This document shows, piece by piece, positions 36,626 to 42,402 of a DNA stretch of 42,402 nt. The notes beneath the pieces were generated by a model. That model searched no databases and had not been told where the DNA came from. It saw nothing but the letters and a program-made list of their open reading frames with translations. Position numbers and translations under genes: made by a program. The stretch comes from Promethearchaeota archaeon (lineage in GTDB: Archaea > Asgardarchaeota > Lokiarchaeia > Sigyniarchaeales > SOKP01): positions 1 to 42,402 of the forward strand of contig SOKP01000163.1 in assembly GCA_004375715.1 (NCBI GenBank). The letters run 5' to 3'. Numbering within the stretch: the stretch's first letter is position 1; the number at the start of each line of letters is the position of its first letter.

Positions 36626-37222
36626 TTACGCTGTTTCCATTATCGAATTACTTTGGTTTTTATGAGGGTTTAGTATTGAATTAAGTTCAGTCATAGATCT
36701 TGTTTGAGGGGTAGAAAAGTTTACTTCTAAAGTTTGGTTTGAGCTGTTTTTAGTGATCTGAGCTTTAAATATTGTATATCCTAGCTTTTCCAAAGCAGAG
36801 CAAAGCACGTCGTCGTCGTCAATGATTGTAATTGATTTGTATCTATTGCTTAACTTTATCTCGTTGATTAACTTTATCTTTCCGTTCCAATAGTTAATCA
36901 TAAAGGTTTCTTCGTCTATATCTTTTGCTCTCTTGCCTTGATTAAAGAAACTTTGATCGATTCGATATCCTTTCAGTTCTAACAAGTGTGTGATTACTCC
37001 TTCTTGGGTTTCGCTTCTACCGGTGATTATGATGTATTCGAAGTCTTCTAAAATTTTTTCGTTGGTTTGAAACATAAACTCGCTAAAAAAGGTGTACGCG
37101 TCTAACACGTGATTAATGGGCGTATAGTATACAAAATCGTTTTCTGGGTTGAAAAATAGCGTGCCGTCAAAGTCGATTATTACGAGGTCCTTCTTATCTC
37201 GTTTATTTTTATTTTCTGTCAT
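36626..37222 (-). CDS. HAD-superfamily phosphatase-like protein (polynucleotide-phosphatase / SAK-type)
   Basis: A 198-residue protein with HAD motifs in order: I, IIDFDGTLF with Asp17 and Asp19; II, ITGRSE; III, Lys in NGKIKLI; IV, TIIDDDDV. The TGR motif and size resemble the viral HAD group that includes 3'-phosphatase domains of polynucleotide kinases and 'Swiss Army Knife' RNA-repair-like proteins. It may remove phosphates from nucleic-acid ends or nucleotides. The C-terminal ~45 residues are polar and unassigned. It follows a zinc-ribbon protein gene by 9 bases, with CCAAGAAAATG as the start context. Confidence 0.78.
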   Translation of the reverse strand: MTENKNKRDKKDLVIIDFDGTLFFNPENDFVYYTPINHVLDAYTFFSEFMFQTNEKILEDFEYIIITGRSETQEGVITHLLELKGYRIDQSFFNQGKRAKDIDEETFMINYWNGKIKLINEIKLSNRYKSITIIDDDDVLCSALEKLGYTIFKAQITKNSSNQTLEVNFSTPQTRSMTELNSILNPHKNQSNSIMETA

Positions 37223-37231
37223 TTTCTTGGG

Positions 37232-37630
37232 TTAAATATTGTAGGTTTCTATCATTTCGTAGGCTTCTTTAACTGCCTTAATATCTTCGAGATAACACTT
37301 ATCAAAGTCGTTTAGGTCAAAATTTGATTCTATTACGTAGACTTTCCAAAAGTTATGCATCGTCTCAATGGTAACCTCTAAGGTTTTGGTTTCTTCGTTC
37401 ATAGGCGTATCAAACTCTATGTCTAACGCGCTTACGAAGTTAAAAAAAGTTTTGTTGTTCTCTTCGTGCAGGGCTTGGTAGCACTTTTTACAGACTATCC
37501 CGTGATATTTTGTTATAATTAATTTGTGGTGGAAGTTGTTACAATTCCAACATTCTTTCTTCTTAAAAAAATAATTTAGGTCTTTTCTGGTAATTTTACT
37601 TGTGTTCTTACTCTGATCTTGTTCTAACAT
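37232..37630 (-). CDS. Zinc-ribbon protein, unknown function
   Basis: A 132-residue protein. Residues 20-45 contain ECWNCNN and later VCKKCYQ, a CxxC-x18-CxxC zinc ribbon. The rest is acidic (SALDIEFDTPMNEETK, DKCYLEDIKAVKEAYEMI). Zinc ribbons of this kind in viral and plasmid genes usually bind nucleic acid or partner proteins. It lies between another zinc protein and the HAD gene on the same strand and probably shares their transcript. Confidence 0.65.
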   Translation of the reverse strand: MLEQDQSKNTSKITRKDLNYFFKKKECWNCNNFHHKLIITKYHGIVCKKCYQALHEENNKTFFNFVSALDIEFDTPMNEETKTLEVTIETMHNFWKVYVIESNFDLNDFDKCYLEDIKAVKEAYEMIETYNI

Positions 37631-37689
37631 TTTTCTGGTTGGTTGGCTTTAGTTTAATTTTGGAATATAAAAATAAAAAAAAATAAGGT

Positions 37690-37971
37690 TTAACTTACTA
37701 AAAGATTAACTTCTTGACAATTACTGCACTGATACCATACAAAACACACGTAATTGGTTTCTTCAATAATATAATCGTTCTTGCTTACGATTTCCGTATC
37801 ACATTTACCGCAATATTTCTTACGGTTCTCGTAATTGTAATTTATGTCAATGGTTTTGACTTGTTCCATTTTTTCGATTAATATTCTTTTTGCGTCAAAG
37901 TAGTTAATCCCTCTGTTCATAATCCTATCGAAATCGTTTCTGTAATTTTTACTTATCATTGGAATTTTCAT
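37690..37971 (-). CDS. Small zinc-ribbon protein, unknown function
   Basis: A 93-residue protein. The C-terminal half has CGKCDTEIVSKND and QCSNCQEVNLL, two CxxC knuckles 27 residues apart forming a likely zinc ribbon. The N-terminal half is basic and helical (SKNYRNDFDRIMNRGINYFD). The ATG is preceded only by an A-rich leader (ATCAAAAAAATG), as in neighbouring genes. Confidence 0.65.
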   Translation of the reverse strand: MKIPMISKNYRNDFDRIMNRGINYFDAKRILIEKMEQVKTIDINYNYENRKKYCGKCDTEIVSKNDYIIEETNYVCFVWYQCSNCQEVNLLVS

Positions 37972-38025
37972 TTTTTTGATTTTTTGGGGTTGGCATATTA
38001 AAAAAAAATTTAAAAATTGACTTTA

Positions 38026-38511
38026 CTAATCTCTAAGAAAATGCTCTAGATCTTCTAAAAAGTCTTCGAAACTGTCTCCGTCGGGAAGGTCGTTCTTTAA
38101 TAAGTTGTATTGGGTAAATAACATTGCTCCTTCTTTTGGTTGTAAGAATCCAAATTTTCTATAAACTGCTTGTGAAAGTTTTTCTACGTCTGTGAATTTT
38201 GAGAAGAATTTTTTAACATAAATCCACAATTCTTCTTCGGTTCTGAAAATTTCGTAGTAATCTAAGTTGTTCGAATGGTTTCTGAAATTTCCCTCTACTG
38301 CTTCGATATGAAAAATAAACTTGCTTTCGTGTCTTTGTTCGATTTCCATTTGAAAAAATCCGTTGGTTATTGATTTATGATTATCTGGATAGCATCTTTC
38401 GTAATTCCCGAAGTTAAAAGAAAGGTTGGCCTTTAAGTCTTTTACGATTTTACTAAAAGAGTCTCGCTTCACGGCGTTTAAGAAAACTTTTTTTATTTTA
38501 CTTAATACCAC
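38026..38511 (-). CDS. Hypothetical protein, first gene of a minus-strand array
   Basis: A 161-residue protein starting with GTG at 38511, with GAGGG nine bases upstream. It has a basic N-terminus (KIKKVFLNAVKRD), a central beta-rich part (FFQMEIEQRHESKFIFHIEAVEG) and an acidic C-terminus (GDSFEDFLEDLEHFLRD). No family is recognised. Its start overlaps the end of a possible 21-codon leader ORF, and a TATA box lies upstream at 38589-38597. Confidence 0.6.
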   Translation of the reverse strand: MVLSKIKKVFLNAVKRDSFSKIVKDLKANLSFNFGNYERCYPDNHKSITNGFFQMEIEQRHESKFIFHIEAVEGNFRNHSNNLDYYEIFRTEEELWIYVKKFFSKFTDVEKLSQAVYRKFGFLQPKEGAMLFTQYNLLKNDLPDGDSFEDFLEDLEHFLRD

Positions 38512-38567
38512 GATAACTTACCCTCTGTTAATTCGCTTAAACTGTATTTGCTTTTGGTCTTTGGCAT
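38502..38567 (-). CDS. Possible 21-residue leaderless leader peptide
   Basis: ATG at 38565-38567 opens MPKTKSKYSLSELTEGKLSW and one final Tyr. The ATG lies about 26 bases from the TATA box, so the transcript could begin right at it. The stop overlaps the GTG start of the 161-residue protein gene in another frame, and the GAGGG ribosome site of that gene lies inside this ORF. It could act in translational coupling. Evidence is positional only. Confidence 0.3.
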   Translation of the reverse strand: MPKTKSKYSLSELTEGKLSWY

Positions 38568-38893
38568 ATAAACTACTAAGAAAACTCAACTTATAAATAA
38601 ATTGGGGGTGTAAGATTTCTTAATGCTTCCCAAAGGTAAATTACATCAGGTATTAAGTTCAAAATAATCTTTTGGTTCTCGTTCGTTTTTTGTCTCCTGT
38701 AGTAAAAGTAAAAATGATAGGGGAGTTAGCTGTATTTTTTTCCAGTTTATTTTTCAAATTTTCCAGTCTATTATTCAAAAATTCCAGTTTATTTTTCAAA
38801 ATGAAGAGAAAAAGAATAAATAAAGTTATAAGTGGTATTTTTCTATAATTGCAATAAAAGTTTTGAATTAAGTAATTATAGAGGGGAATAAAA
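38512..38893. promoter_or_regulatory. 382-base divergent promoter region with direct repeats
   Basis: It separates the minus-strand array from the plus-strand genes. TATA-like TTATAAGT appears near both ends: minus strand at 38589-38597 and plus strand near 38826-38833. Between them lie three 21-bp direct repeats (38740-38801). No gene with good support is found in the gap. A minus-strand frame through it (38659-38943) lacks a proper start. Confidence 0.5.
38740..38801. repeat. Three tandem 21-bp repeats (iteron-like)
   Basis: TTCCAGTTTATTTTTCAAA at 38740-38758, TTCCAGTCTATTATTCAAAA at 38761-38780 and TTCCAGTTTATTTTTCAAAA at 38782-38801. Copies 1 and 3 match exactly over 19 bases; copy 2 differs at two. 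The 21-base period equals two helical turns, so a protein could sit on the same face of DNA each time, as at operators or replication iterons. Confidence 0.8.
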
Positions 38894-39466
38894 ATGGGTA
38901 TGTTTGATACTGTCGTGTTTCCAAAACCAATTAAGTGCGTCACTTGTGGAAAATTACACTTAGACGTGCAAACTAAACAATTCGATAAAACAATGACTAG
39001 CTATAAGGTAGGGGATATCGTCCCAACTAACGTTATTCATGGCGTTATCGAAGAAATTTTGTCTTGCGATCACGGTTCTGAGGGGGAGAAATATTATTTC
39101 GATCAAAAGTGCTATTTTGTAATTTGGCACGGTATTTTAATTGAGGTAGCAGGTAATATTGATAAGGCCAAAAATAAATTAGAATTGTTTGGGGTTGGAG
39201 ATTTGTTTTTCTTGTATCAGGCTTTATTCAAGGAACGGAACGATTTTCAAGCGAAATATCGACGGCTTAAAAGTTGGGTTAAAAGCTATCGAGAATTTGA
39301 GCAATTGTCAAAAGAAGAACAACAAAGAATTAGGTCTGAGGATCGCGAACTTAAAGATATTGGATACATTGATTTACTCCCTTATCTGTCAGAAGAAAAT
39401 CCTCTTCTCTCGTTTTTAGAAGAGTTAGAGGAGTCGGATCTTTCCGATAAAACTTTGCTTTTTTAG
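38894..39466 (+). CDS. Phage-type MGMFD protein, unknown function
   Basis: A 190-residue protein. The opening MGMFDTVVFPKPIKCVTCGK with a CxxC, followed by LDVQTKQFDKTMTSYKVGDIV, resembles many unannotated phage and prophage proteins that start MG(M/L)FD and describe a beta-rich zinc-containing fold. A later Cys is in ILSCDH and KCYFVIWHGILIEV. The C-terminal ~80 residues are charged and helical (KYRRLKSWVKSYREFEQLSKEEQQRI). Function is unknown. GAGGGGAATAAAAATG gives a good ribosome site. This is one of the main hints that the block is virus-derived. Confidence 0.7.
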   Translation: MGMFDTVVFPKPIKCVTCGKLHLDVQTKQFDKTMTSYKVGDIVPTNVIHGVIEEILSCDHGSEGEKYYFDQKCYFVIWHGILIEVAGNIDKAKNKLELFGVGDLFFLYQALFKERNDFQAKYRRLKSWVKSYREFEQLSKEEQQRIRSEDRELKDIGYIDLLPYLSEENPLLSFLEELEESDLSDKTLLF

Positions 39467-39471
39467 GGTTC

Positions 39472-39540
39472 TAACTATTTTTACAGCGAAGCTCTTGTTT
39501 ATCATCTGTTGATCTTACTAAACAAAGTAAGGTGAGGGTT
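39472..39540. repeat. Possible third, diverged copy of the leader repeat
   Basis: CAGCGAAGCTCTTGTTTATC and the bases after it (GTTGATCTTACTAA, then AAAGTAAGG) resemble the + strand of copy 1 (GCGAAGCATTGGTTATC, GTTAATCTTTTCTAA, AAAGTAAG). Identity is about two thirds by eye with gaps. GCGAAGC is present at 39486-39492 in both. Confidence 0.4.
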
Positions 39541-39592
39541 CTGGGGTGGGCACATTTGTTAGCTTTTGTTTATTATTGTGAACAAAATTGCG

Positions 39593-39769
39593 ATGTGGTA
39601 TCTATCTGAAATTAAAATAGTTAGAAAATTGAGACGGTTTTGGTATTCTGATGAAAAAATGAAAGAGAAGGTATTGATAAACCTCTACTCTGGTCTTTTA
39701 TTTATATATTTTTACGTTTATTATATTGTAAACAAAATGTTTACGCGTTTTAGGAAGGAAGAAAATTAA
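39593..39769 (+). CDS. Small single-helix membrane protein, possible
   Basis: 58 residues from the ATG at 39593; the frame is open from a TTG at 39566. It has a basic N-terminal part (YLSEIKIVRKLRRFWYSDEK) and one hydrophobic segment (LYSGLLFIYFYVYYIV) with a basic tail. The stop is 1 base before the ATG of the next gene, suggesting coupling, and its final codons supply the GGAAGGAAG ribosome site of that gene. No clear ribosome site precedes it. It may simply be an open leader. Confidence 0.4.
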   Translation: MWYLSEIKIVRKLRRFWYSDEKMKEKVLINLYSGLLFIYFYVYYIVNKMFTRFRKEEN

Positions 39770-39770
39770 A

Positions 39771-40397
39771 ATGACTAATAACGATTATTATTTAGGTATG
39801 GAAGATTCTCAGCTCTGGGAAATTTTTGTGGGTTCTCAGACGATAAAAGAGTTCATAACTGCTAATCCTCATCGTCTCTTGTTATTTAACGTAGCTTGTT
39901 ATGTTGAAGAATCTGAATTTTTTAAGGATTTAAACGATGAAGAAGTTGATTGGGTTAAAGTTGGTCTTTTCGATTATATTGTTGAACGTGCTGAAGAATG
40001 GGCAGAAAAAGAGGAGAAATGTTTTTATTGTCCTTATAATGATGTTTTGGTATCGGATGTTCCGTTAAATTCTGCATTTGATGATTCTGATGAAAACGAT
40101 GATTTTAGAGTCTTTAAAACTATCTATTATGGCATTAATGGAGAGATGATAATAGAGAAATATGACCTACAAATCTACAACAAGGGAATTAGAGATAAAA
40201 TGTCATATTGGGAGTCAATTGTGAATAACTCTCCATACGATGAACCTCATCAAGTTGAGAGGATTCAAAAGAAGGTTAAAAGTCTAATTATAAGCTCAAA
40301 AACATTTTCGATTAGAATTAACCGAGAAGAAAGCGAAGTAGAAACTATGAGAAAAATCAAAAATTTAATTTCCAAAGTAAATTATTTTAAAAGATAG
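39771..40397 (+). CDS. Hypothetical acidic protein of the accessory region
   Basis: A 208-residue protein with an acidic first half (EESEFFKDLNDEEVDWVKVG and VERAEEWAEKEEKCFYCPY, with one CxxC) and a basic C-terminal half (QVERIQKKVKSLIISSKTF, then ETMRKIKNLISKVNYFKR). The middle shows DDSDENDDFRVFKTIYYG. No family is recognised. GGAAGGAAGAAAATTAAAATG is a strong start context. It ends the plus-strand array. Confidence 0.65.
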   Translation: MTNNDYYLGMEDSQLWEIFVGSQTIKEFITANPHRLLLFNVACYVEESEFFKDLNDEEVDWVKVGLFDYIVERAEEWAEKEEKCFYCPYNDVLVSDVPLNSAFDDSDENDDFRVFKTIYYGINGEMIIEKYDLQIYNKGIRDKMSYWESIVNNSPYDEPHQVERIQKKVKSLIISSKTFSIRINREESEVETMRKIKNLISKVNYFKR

Positions 40398-40519
40398 GCT
40401 GTTTATTCCTTTTCGATTCAAAAATAAAAATAATTAAAGAAGGTTTGGCTTTATTACCTTGTAGGCATGTGTATAATTGTTAATAAATAAAAATGGGGAG
40501 TTAACGATTACTAAATCAC

Positions 40520-41473
40520 TTACACGGTGCAATATTTCTGGAAAGGGCAAATTTCACACTTGGAATCTATTTTTTTGCTGTTGCAAATTCCCATGATGCC
40601 TAACCTCGAAAGGTATAAATCTGCCCATAGCTTGTTTTGGGGATTTACGAGCTTAAGAAAATCCGAATACCTTAAAACATCTGCCCATTTACACCCATAT
40701 TCTCTGTCAAATACTCCTACTCGCTTTAAAACTCGCTTTACCGTAACATCTACCGGCGGTAATAGGTCGTTGTGGGGAATAAATGTCCAAAGGTGTAAGT
40801 CGGGACCGATCCCAACAACCCAGCGGAAAAAGAGTAAGTATCGCTTAAAGCACTTTTGAGATGTGAGCTTGGGGGCTCCGAATATTCGAGGTTCTCCGTG
40901 AAATTGTTCTACGAATTTAACAACAAAATCTGCGAAATTTTTTGACTCCTGATAGAGTTTTTTTGCGTTGGCTTCGAAAGATTTGTTCTGGTTTGTAATT
41001 ACCTTTAAAGTTTGCAAAATATATATGAGTTTGCAGACGTTCTTAAGGATTCGGTGATGGCTCCAACCAACTTGATTAACCGTTTTTCCGCTTTTACTTA
41101 CCCAATGCCACTTAAAATTTTTGAGCAGCGATTTTTTTGAATGTATTGAACTATTGAGAAAAGCAATAAAATCTCCTTTGTAAAAAGTTATAATAGATTT
41201 GGCAATACCGTTGAGCATAGGGATCATAAACTTTTGCACTTTAACTGAAAAATTTATAATCGAACAGAAAAAAGCCCAAGCATCTTGACCGTTTTCTTTG
41301 GAGATTTTTTTTGTGCAGGATAACACGCTGGTTTTTTCGAGGTTTGTTCCTTGCGTTTTTGTCTGCTGTTCCACGAAAGAAACTAAATCTATCCTAATGG
41401 TTTCGAGGAGCTTGTTTAAGTTTTCCACGTTTGAAAATTTACCATTTATATCTTTAAGAGATTGTGAACTCAA
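40520..41473 (-). CDS. HhH-GPD superfamily DNA-glycosylase-like protein with a [4Fe-4S] cluster loop
   Basis: 317 residues from TTG at 41471-41473. The TTG overlaps the upstream stop (TTGA) and has GGAG seven bases upstream; the longer frame from an ATG at 41542 lies within the upstream gene. The C-terminal half resembles HhH-GPD/DUF2400 proteins: KRYLLFFRWVVGIGPDLHLW, IPHNDLLPPVDVTVKRVLKR with Asp242 where the catalytic Asp sits, then LYLSRLGIMG. The last 21 residues have C297-x8-C306-x2-C309-x5-C315, the iron-sulfur loop of endonuclease III/MutY. The lyase Lys of the GxGxKTA hairpin is not apparent, so a monofunctional glycosylase is more likely. The N-terminal ~150 residues are helical and unassigned. 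Its partner is a DUF5591-like protein. Confidence 0.72.
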   Translation of the reverse strand: MSSQSLKDINGKFSNVENLNKLLETIRIDLVSFVEQQTKTQGTNLEKTSVLSCTKKISKENGQDAWAFFCSIINFSVKVQKFMIPMLNGIAKSIITFYKGDFIAFLNSSIHSKKSLLKNFKWHWVSKSGKTVNQVGWSHHRILKNVCKLIYILQTLKVITNQNKSFEANAKKLYQESKNFADFVVKFVEQFHGEPRIFGAPKLTSQKCFKRYLLFFRWVVGIGPDLHLWTFIPHNDLLPPVDVTVKRVLKRVGVFDREYGCKWADVLRYSDFLKLVNPQNKLWADLYLSRLGIMGICNSKKIDSKCEICPFQKYCTV

Positions 41474-42321
41474 TAGACTTCTCCTTCCTTCATTCTTTGT
41501 ATAACATTTGTAGCATATAACTCTGAAAACCCTTCGGAACATTGGCTTTTTTTTGCGACGGGCATTTTTTCGCTCTGGAATACCGGATTTTTCTTGCTAA
41601 GACTGATTTTCTTGATAACTTTTATATATTCCCAGTATTTTCTATTGGTGTATCTTCCTCTCGAATTAAGGAATTTTTCTAAGGATACCGGTTTTAATTT
41701 GGGCTTGATATTTTTGTTTTCTAAGTTCATTACGACTTCCTTAAAACTTTTAGCGGCGCTTGCGTATCCTTTTACCCCGCCTTCTGGAATTTCGTATATT
41801 AGCTTAAAAGGTTTTCTTGCTTTTTCGAGCGTTTGCTTGAGAACGAAGTAGTGGTGAGTCCCTCCAATGTAATAAATGTATTTGCGTTTCGGTTGTTTCC
41901 TTTTTACGATGTTAAGCCAATTGGCTAACCTAATGGTAAACGCTACTTCGTCTTGAATTGTTAAATCTTCGGTTGGAACGTTGTAATCGGGATGTTGTCC
42001 TTCCAACGCGTACGGAACTATTGTAAGAGGTTCTGAAATTACAACTTTTTCAAAATCTTCGCACCGGGTAATTGCTGATAAAAATTGGTGGGTCGTGCTA
42101 TGAGAAAACATTTTTTTACCGTATTTGGCACGAGTTTTCTTCGCGCTCGCACAAGGAAGGCAAATTAGGGGCTTATTTTTGTGTGGAAGCCAATTAACTG
42201 CGTAATAATACCACAAAATATTGGGGGTAGTAAAAAAAGATTGGTTGAACCCTGGCGAGTCGGGTTTTTTCTTTAAGTTGTGCTTTTTCGGTCCGGTGAT
42301 CTTAGTCTGATATGTCTTAAT
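41470..42321 (-). CDS. DUF5591-like protein (archaeosine synthase / TGT-associated domain)
   Basis: If read from ATT at 42319-42321 it has 283 residues; from TTG at 42216, 248. The segment ICLPCASAKKT with FSHSTTHQFLSAI, then VVISEPLTIVPYALEGQHPD and YNVP, matches DUF5591 of ArcS and archaeal TGT (PCSarKPYS...SH, then TSPLGvVPReLE..YP..hYDVPV). The family part just before it (TPNILWYYYAVNWLPHKN, like HPe..W..Y...Y.PP) extends upstream of the TTG, which supports the longer form. The middle has YIYYIGGTHHYF, and the C-terminal ~100 residues are basic and unassigned. In ArcS the domain works with a catalytic domain on a 7-deazaguanine in tRNA; no such catalytic domain is visible here. Function is inference. 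Confidence 0.62.
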   Translation of the reverse strand: MKTYQTKITGPKKHNLKKKPDSPGFNQSFFTTPNILWYYYAVNWLPHKNKPLICLPCASAKKTRAKYGKKMFSHSTTHQFLSAITRCEDFEKVVISEPLTIVPYALEGQHPDYNVPTEDLTIQDEVAFTIRLANWLNIVKRKQPKRKYIYYIGGTHHYFVLKQTLEKARKPFKLIYEIPEGGVKGYASAAKSFKEVVMNLENKNIKPKLKPVSLEKFLNSRGRYTNRKYWEYIKVIKKISLSKKNPVFQSEKMPVAKKSQCSEGFSELYATNVIQRMKEGEVY

Positions 42322-42401
42322 TAAAAATCTCCCTCGCTGATAGTTTTAATTTGGGTAGAAACGTGAATTTTGTCTAATTGAGGTTCTGAGTTCCAATCGC
42401 A
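42321..42401 (-). CDS. C-terminal end of an upstream gene (truncated by window edge)
   Basis: A frame open from the window edge ends at TAA 42321-42323 after CDWNSEPQLDKIHVSTQIKT and six more residues. It is not recognised. Its stop overlaps the possible ATT start of the DUF5591-like gene in TAATT, and the GAGGGAG ribosome site of that gene lies in its last codons, so it is likely the preceding gene of the same operon. Confidence 0.45.
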   Translation of the reverse strand, partial: CDWNSEPQLDKIHVSTQIKTISEGDF

Positions 42402-42402
42402 C

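Noticed and set aside
38740-38801. CRISPR array
   Set aside because: The repeat units follow each other almost without spacers (1-2 bases), number only three, and no cas genes are present.
38659-38943. 94-residue minus-strand frame through the 21-bp repeats
   Set aside because: Its ATG lies inside the opposite-strand MGMFD gene, it has no ribosome site, and the heptad-like part comes from the repeats. Better explained as regulatory DNA.
41474-41542. N-terminal extension of the HhH-GPD gene from the ATG at 41542
   Set aside because: It overlaps the upstream gene's coding end in another frame; TTG at 41473 has a good ribosome site and a normal 4-base overlap.
42235-42262. tRNA T-arm-like GGTTCAACC on the minus strand
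   Set aside because: The flanking stem does not pair, no acceptor or anticodon arm can be drawn, and the frame there is likely coding.

Overview
The window looks like a chromosomal stretch of an AT-rich anaerobic archaeon. The signs are TATA-type promoters instead of -35/-10 boxes, a purS-purQ-purL cluster with small PurL, a tungsten-type aldehyde:ferredoxin oxidoreductase, corrinoid methyltransfer genes, and a Dpp/Opp-type solute-binding protein with a signal peptide and a C-terminal membrane anchor. The style resembles Asgard (Lokiarchaeia-like) genomes, but that is inference; no rRNA or other marker is present to settle it.

Region 1 (1-3.6 kb): a truncated FAD-linked oxidase of the alkylglycerone-phosphate synthase/GlcD type, a CCG-domain Fe-S oxidoreductase and an FGGY (glycerol-kinase-like) kinase, apparently one operon for glycerol-phosphate or hydroxy-acid oxidation. 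Region 2 (3.7-9.4 kb): a GH94-like glycoside phosphorylase, a sulfatase and a URO-D-family protein. Region 3 (9.5-18.2 kb): a complete Dpp/Opp-type ABC importer with a divergent binding protein, a ribbon-helix-helix regulator, two permeases and two ATPases; both ATPases carry large N-terminal multi-spanning membrane domains. Region 4 (18.2-26.1 kb): a second sulfatase, an AOR plus iron alcohol dehydrogenase pair, a GH3 beta-glucosidase and a membrane protein. Sulfatases, GH94, GH3 and the importer fit use of (sulfated) oligosaccharides. Region 5 (26.3-28.0 kb): a two-gene corrinoid protein/MtaA-like methyltransferase operon. Region 6 (28.4-34.3 kb): an alpha/beta hydrolase, a MazG-like pyrophosphohydrolase and purine genes purC, purS, purQ and purL with a small membrane protein between them.

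Region 7 (34.3-42.4 kb) is different. It has compact arrays of small, mostly unrecognised genes, many with A-rich leaders running into AAAAATG. It holds a HAD phosphatase-like protein, zinc-ribbon proteins, a protein resembling phage proteins that begin MGMFD, a pair of near equal-length duplicated intergenic leaders, and a triple 21-bp repeat inside a divergent promoter region. At the right edge lies a translationally coupled pair: a DUF5591-like protein (the domain found with archaeosine synthase/TGT) and a [4Fe-4S] HhH-GPD DNA-glycosylase-like protein. I read this as an integrated virus- or plasmid-derived element abutting purL. Its right end is outside the window and no integrase or attachment site is visible. 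The DUF5591/HhH-GPD pair is the best candidate here for an undescribed system, possibly one that makes, recognises or removes a modified base.
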